Of a DNA stretch of 64,000 bases, positions 59,593 to 64,000 are shown piece after piece (within the stretch, counting starts at the first letter, position 1; the number at the start of each line of letters is the position of its first letter). The stretch lies in contig CM060171.1 of the NCBI GenBank assembly GCA_030549775.1, positions 60,260,360-60,324,359 of the forward strand, read 5' to 3'. Both the position numbers and the translations under genes were made by a program. The stretch comes from Tamarix chinensis. Lineage: Eukaryota > Streptophyta > Magnoliopsida > Caryophyllales > Tamaricaceae. Under the pieces are notes generated by a model, which was not told the DNA's origin, did no database searches, and worked only from the letters and a program-made list of their open reading frames with translations.

Positions 59593-60055
59593 GGTATAAT
59601 ATTATTAATGATACTTTTATTAGTAGAATATTCATATTATTAATACCAAAATTCTTAAAATTAAAAGGTGGATTTCGAACCACCCTAATTTAATAATAAT
59701 AATAATACCATTAGAAATTGTAATAATGATATTAGCATTATATATACTTATAATATAAAGTTAATAAAGATAATAATAATAATATAATTAGAAATAATGT
59801 TAAAAATGTTAATAATATTAATGAAAAGTAAAAGTGCGAGACCTAATTAAAATTTTAGGTCTCTTCCCCTCCTGAAATAATTACAATATCAATCCAATAA
59901 TTACACTAATAATAATATATTAATATTATTATCAATAATAACATTAAACATGTAAAAATTTAATTAAATAAGTAAAGGCCGAGATGAATAATATATCTTA
60001 CTAAATAGAACTCCCAGACCTGTCAACAAATTTTAGAAGTAGAATACAGACAATA

Positions 60056-60057
60056 TC

Positions 60058-60099
<42 letters not shown>

Positions 60100-60101
60100 T
60101 A
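60056..60101. repeat. (AAT)n microsatellite
   Basis: About 15 units of AAT inside LTR-E. Confidence 0.95.
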
Positions 60102-60179
60102 AAGTTGAATTAACACTAAAATTTAGGCTAAAAATAGAATAATTATCAATAATTCAAAACTAAGTGTTTAAAAGGTCTA

Positions 60180-61255
60180 GGGTTTCACCTTGAGTCGGAG
60201 GATGTAGGTGGAACCGGCGGTGGTTCCCAGAGGTGGCCGGCAAATGGATCTAAGAGAGGTAAAAATGAAGAAAAAGAGGGAAGCGGAAAGGAGAAAAATA
60301 AAATAAGCTTATGGTTCGGTGGAGGATACTCAGAAGGATATTTTAGGTGGTTTATAGGGTGGCAAAAGCGGCGTATGTGGCGGCAGACGGTGGTTTAAGG
60401 TTTCGGGGTAAAAATTTTGGCGAGATGAGAAGCAACCTTTGCATGGTTATGGAGGCCCGTGCAAGAAGAATCGAAGGTTAAAAATGGTTTAGTTACCTAG
60501 AGGGAATTGCAACGAACAATTTGGAATGTGGTGGCGGCGCTGAGGTTGGCTATCGGCGTCAGAAGATGCGTCTGAAGTCACGGTGGCGGGCGGTTCTCAC
60601 TTAGGGTTTCGAGAAGGAAGAAGCTTCAAAAACATCCACAACCAAGCTAGATATAGAGTTTATATGGGTTATTAGGGTTTTGGGGGTCACCTGGATGGTA
60701 TTTAATGCTAGGGTTTTGGGGGCTGGTGGCAGAAATTGGCCGGCGATTGTTTGGGTCGGGGTCGAAGCTTCTAGAAGCAAAATAGAGGGAACGAGCGGGA
60801 GTTGAGGATAATCGATTATTCCAAGTCAATGTGCGAGTCAAGAGGGAGAAAAAGAGGGGTAAATCGGCCGGTCAAATTCGTCGTGGGCGGTGCCGCCATT
60901 TTCGGGCTAGGAGTTGCAGGTTGCGTCGACGGAGGAGAAGGGAGGAAGAAGGAAGGAGGGAGGGGCGAAAACGGTCGGCTGGGAAAGAAAGGAAAAGGGA
61001 GAGAACCGGGCCGGTCGCGCCGGTTAGATTGGCCATTAAATGAGACGCAGCGTCTCATCTGGAAACGAGTCAAAACGCGGCGTTGAAATGCCGCATGAAG
61101 GAGGCACGGCGCTGGGCCGCGGAGAAAGGAGAAGAAGAGGTGTGTTGGGCCGTGCCAGACACAACCGGTGGGAGAGAAAAAAAACAGAAAGAAAGAAAAG
61201 AAAGAAAGAAAGAAAAAGAAAAAGGAAAAAGGGAAAAGGAAGATTTAAGGTTTTG
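60180..61255. other. GC-rich, purine-rich block of LTR-E
   Basis: Far richer in G (many GGCGG, GGAGG, GGGTTT phrases) than the rest of the window. Overlapping open frames on both strands (60647-60841, 60802-61086, 60816-61073, 60831-61043, 61040-61270) are Arg/Lys/Gly- or Pro/Ser-rich and overlap each other, so I read them as composition effects. The block ends in a GAAAGAAAG run. Such a block occurs near the 3' end of each LTR of this superfamily and may hold the promoter or leader. Confidence 0.55.
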
Positions 61256-62451
61256 GGTTTAATAAATTAATTTGAATAATTTAGGTATCTAAAATAAAAT
61301 ATTTATTTAAAATAATATTAAATTTTCTTTTTAGGCTAATTTAGGGTTTTTAAAAATATTTCTCCTAAATTCCTTTTTAATTAACAAAAAGTCTAATTTT
61401 TTCTCTAAAAAAAATATTTATAAATTCCTATTAATTTTCCCTAAATAAATCCCTCTCATTCCAAATAAAGTAATAAAATAAATTAATTTCTTAATAAATC
61501 CTTATTTAGTAGTATATCTAAGTAACTAATTCTGGGGCATTTCAGATAGAGAAAGGATAGGGAACCATAATTTAAGAGAAATAACACACGATAAGAGGGA
61601 GTTGGATTTTGGTGGTTGAAAGAAAAGTGAATAGAAGGGTTGATTAGGGCTATTTATATCCAACAAATTGATATAATCATGTGTGGTTAGGAATAAACTA
61701 AAAAACCCTAATTCCTACCATTCAAATTAAAGCTAAATGGGTAGATTTTGTCAAAGATAGGCTAGCCACCCTTCTAAAGCTGAAATGGTGATTTCTGGAG
61801 AGATGTAGGTCAAATTAGCCAAGAAATGCCAACCAAAAGAGATGAAATGAACAATAAGCATAGAAGGAATCTCCCTGATAAGTAGAGAGGTCTAGAAATC
61901 GAAGTAATGATTCCATAAGTGTGCAGAGGAGAGAGGTAGAAGAAGAAAAAGTTGAGGTCATCCTCCCCATCAATTGTCCAAATCGAACCATCGAATCAAT
62001 TTGAAGCAAAAGGTCTTGCTAAATACATGATAAGAAAGGCTAAGAATCTTTAAAGAACAACTTAGAATGGGATTATAAAGATTCCATTTTGGTATAAGAA
62101 GTTTTTACTAAAAAATTGAATTTTTGAAAATGTAGTCAGCTTGACAAACTGGTTGATTGGTTTGACCTACTGGTCGATTGTTTTACAGACTAGTTAATCA
62201 ATTCATTAAACCAGTTAGTCAGTTTGGTCAAGAAAAAACCTTTAGCTTAAGTGATGAATCAGTCAATTGGTTCATGGAACCAGTTGATCGATGCGCATTA
62301 AAACTCGTGATATTCAATTTCCAAAGTTTATTCAAATCCAACTGTTCCTCAAACTCAGTTATTGTTCCAAATCAAAATCAAACATAAAAAAATCTTATTA
62401 AATTTCATAATTTCTCATTCAATGTACTTAAAAAAAAGATGGAGTATTACA

Positions 62452-62945
62452 TTACCCATGGGATGACCATTATTGCCATTGCCCCACCTAGGTAATGGCT
62501 ATCGGTGTCATTTTTCCTTTACCTATATATTTTTTCTATTGTGTTAATGCCCATAATGGTTTATAACTCTCAATTATTCAAATATATTTCACCCTTTCCC
62601 TTCATATATTAGATCCAAGCATCAATAAAGCGTATTTCTTTAATAATTTTATGGGAGTGTTGTGTAATAGTGGAGGTGGAATGGCGGTGTATGTTATTTC
62701 CTCATACTCTCTTCTGATCTGTCTTCTATAGCCTCCCACTTAACGACATAGGGTGTCATTGCCTCACTCAAGGATTGGTAAAAAAAATATGGTTACCTCT
62801 ACCCATGGAATGAAAATTATTGTCATTATCCCTATCCATGGAACGGCCATTATCGTCGTTACCTCACCCAAGTAACAATAATTGATGTAGTTTCTCCTTT
62901 TGCCTATATAAATCTTGTGTTGTGTTAATGCCAAGAATGGTTTAT
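62452..62945 (+). repeat. About 380-bp tandem repeat, right part
   Basis: The rest of the second unit (to about 62565) and a third unit (about 62566-62945). GGTTTATAACTCT at 62558 and GGTTTATAATTCT at 62939 are 381 bases apart. With the left part, at least three units are present. Confidence 0.8.
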
Positions 62946-64000
62946 AATTCTATATTTTTTCTATTAATTAAAAATATTTTATAATTTTGGGGTTTTCCTT
63001 TTAATAATTTATTGTCTATATTCTTGATTAGCAATTAGTATGTGAATATATCTTATTATATTAATAACTAATTGTTATTTTAATTAATATTAAATAGATG
63101 GTTTGTTTATTAGATTATAAAACTTTTTTTAATTCTTGGAACATTTTTGGAGAATTATAAAATATATTGAACCTTGTGGTGAAAATTTATGTAAAATGTA
63201 ATAGCTTAACAATTTTTTTTTTGGCTATAAAGTTGTGTATCTATATATCTCTATGGATATCATATTATGGATTGATACCATAATATCTAAGGTTTACATT
63301 ACTCTGCCCTGTGTGTTTACTTTTTATTCTATCATGAATATTTATGTTCCATTCATGTAATTTATTATGATTGGCACAGTTTTGCTACAGAAATTTAGAT
63401 GAGCTGCAAATAAGATAAGGAATAAGATAAGATAGAGGGTTGTCCTGTTATTGCTTCCTCATGATGCAATAGAAAGGCTACAAAGCAACCTAATTTGATG
63501 TCTCATCTAAGAATTTTTTAAAAACTCTAGCTAGAGGGCTGTGATGAGGTAAAAATGGTAACCAACAAGAAGAAGTTGCAAAACAACACAAATATGAAGA
63601 AGCTCTAAAATAACCAAGGTCTAGTCATCTAATTCCTACCATTCGAACATTTGCGGACTTTGCTGGTCATCCATCGTTTATGGTTGATGTAGGCATTTTC
63701 GGGTACAGAGGCTTGGGATATGCTACTCTAGTACATACTTGGATTCATTAGTTGATATTGCTTTAATGCTAGGATATGTCACTCTAGTGCATACTTCAAT
63801 TCATCATTTGTAATTATAGCAAATGAATATTACAATAGACTTGGATATACAAGTACTTTCATAGGTTCGAGTGGAATAATCTAATTATGATCTTGCCTAA
63901 CCCTGTTATATAATATGATTTTGTGCAAATAAATTTGACAATAAATTAGAGACACTCGAGTACTTTTAAGCTAAGATTGATTGTCTGCCTGTGTCCAAGG
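62946..64000. other. Intergenic DNA, nothing recognised
   Basis: AT-rich. A short imperfect duplication around GATATGCTACTCTAGTACATACTT (split here as GATATGCTACTCTAG and TACATACTT, about 63717) recurs as GATATGTCACTCTAG and TGCATACTT (about 63774). No gene signal. Confidence 0.5.

Larger units (their letters stand above)
57469..61544 (+). mobile_element. LTR-E: solo LTR (4,076 bp) nested in LTR-D
   Basis: It starts TGTAACACCCC and ends GGGGCATTTCA (TG...CA, inverted with two mismatches in eleven). Exact 5-bp duplications GATAG lie at 57464-57468 and 61545-61549. It shares the family order of motifs: TGTTACTGCCACACTTAG (57551 on), AAGTGCTAAGGC, CTGCTTGTGGGAATGAG (57927 on) and TACGTACTGAGTAAG. 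Distinctive contents are a 46-bp tandem repeat, a CATGCAAACCCTAA repeat array, ATA/TAA microsatellites and a GC-rich purine block toward the 3' end. No gag or pol reading was found. It is the youngest layer of this nest. Confidence 0.87.
54960..62451 (+). mobile_element. LTR-D: solo LTR (about 3.4 kb) split by LTR-E
   Basis: Ends TGTAATACCC and GAGTATTACA give eight matching inverted bases (TGTAATAC/GTATTACA). The flanks CTACC (54955-54959) and TTACC (62452-62456) are a 5-bp target duplication with one change. The surrounding 380-bp repeat continues across both borders, confirming them. It is the same family as LTR-C (25847-29287), for example CTGAAGCCAA and CCGAAGCCAA near 55981-56025 and GGTGGTTGAAAGAAAAGTGAA at 61611. 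Without LTR-E its length is 3,411 bp, against 3,441 for LTR-C. No gag or pol is present. Confidence 0.85.

Noticed and set aside
60802..61270. Possible GC-rich host gene with several open frames on both strands
   Set aside because: The frames overlap on both strands, are highly biased (Arg/Lys/Gly or Pro/Ser), and lie inside the well-bounded LTR-E.
25847..62451. One huge retrotransposon with LTR-C and LTR-D as its two LTRs
   Set aside because: The outer flanks do not match (ATCAT against TTACC) and each LTR has its own target duplication on both sides, so they are independent solo LTRs. The DNA between them holds unrelated complete elements.

Overview
The window looks like repeat-rich, AT-rich intergenic DNA from a flowering plant nuclear genome. 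The evidence is the set of element families present: CACTA/En-Spm transposons with TNP2, Transposase_24 and Ulp1-type genes, Ty1/copia and Ty3/gypsy retrotransposons, PIF/Harbinger with a SANT-like ORF, and long solo LTRs that begin TGTAAYACCC. The species cannot be fixed from the sequence alone. I found no convincing host protein-coding gene, no tRNA or rRNA gene and no CRISPR. Almost every recognisable coding stretch is a decayed transposon gene.

Layout. 1-919: nothing recognised. 920-4876: CACTA-1, a deletion derivative that keeps only a Transposase_24-type gene. 4877-9540: AT-rich DNA with a probable old gypsy LTR (about 6.2-7.7 kb). 9545-29830: a diverged tandem repeat array split by CACTA-3 (9899-29331), which carries a minus-strand TNP2 pseudogene. 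CACTA-3 was itself entered by two solo LTRs (LTR-A 14517-24370 and LTR-C 25847-29287). LTR-A was in turn split by a copia element (15461-19195) and another solo LTR (LTR-B 20408-23618). 29831-34266: nothing coding recognised, some microsatellites. 34267-43348: CACTA-2, a long decayed element with TNP2, DUF4216-like, Transposase_24, DUF8039-like and Ulp1-like segments plus two unrecognised open stretches near 35.4-35.9 kb. 43349-47182: unassigned, with a small MITE. 47183-51345: a minus-strand Ty3/gypsy element, one LTR present, 5' end missing. 51350-53780: a plus-strand PIF/Harbinger relic. 54290-62945: a roughly 380-bp tandem repeat split by LTR-D (54960-62451), which is split by LTR-E (57469-61544). 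62946-64000: nothing recognised.

The main result is structural. Target-site duplications and the continuity of split repeats let the insertion order be read directly from the DNA, up to four layers deep. The solo LTRs form one related superfamily (five copies, four in one orientation and one inverted), each with its own target duplication and none with internal coding DNA between paired LTRs. This points to repeated LTR-LTR recombination. Boundaries given with target duplications are firm to within a few bases; boundaries of pseudogenes are approximate because the frames are broken.
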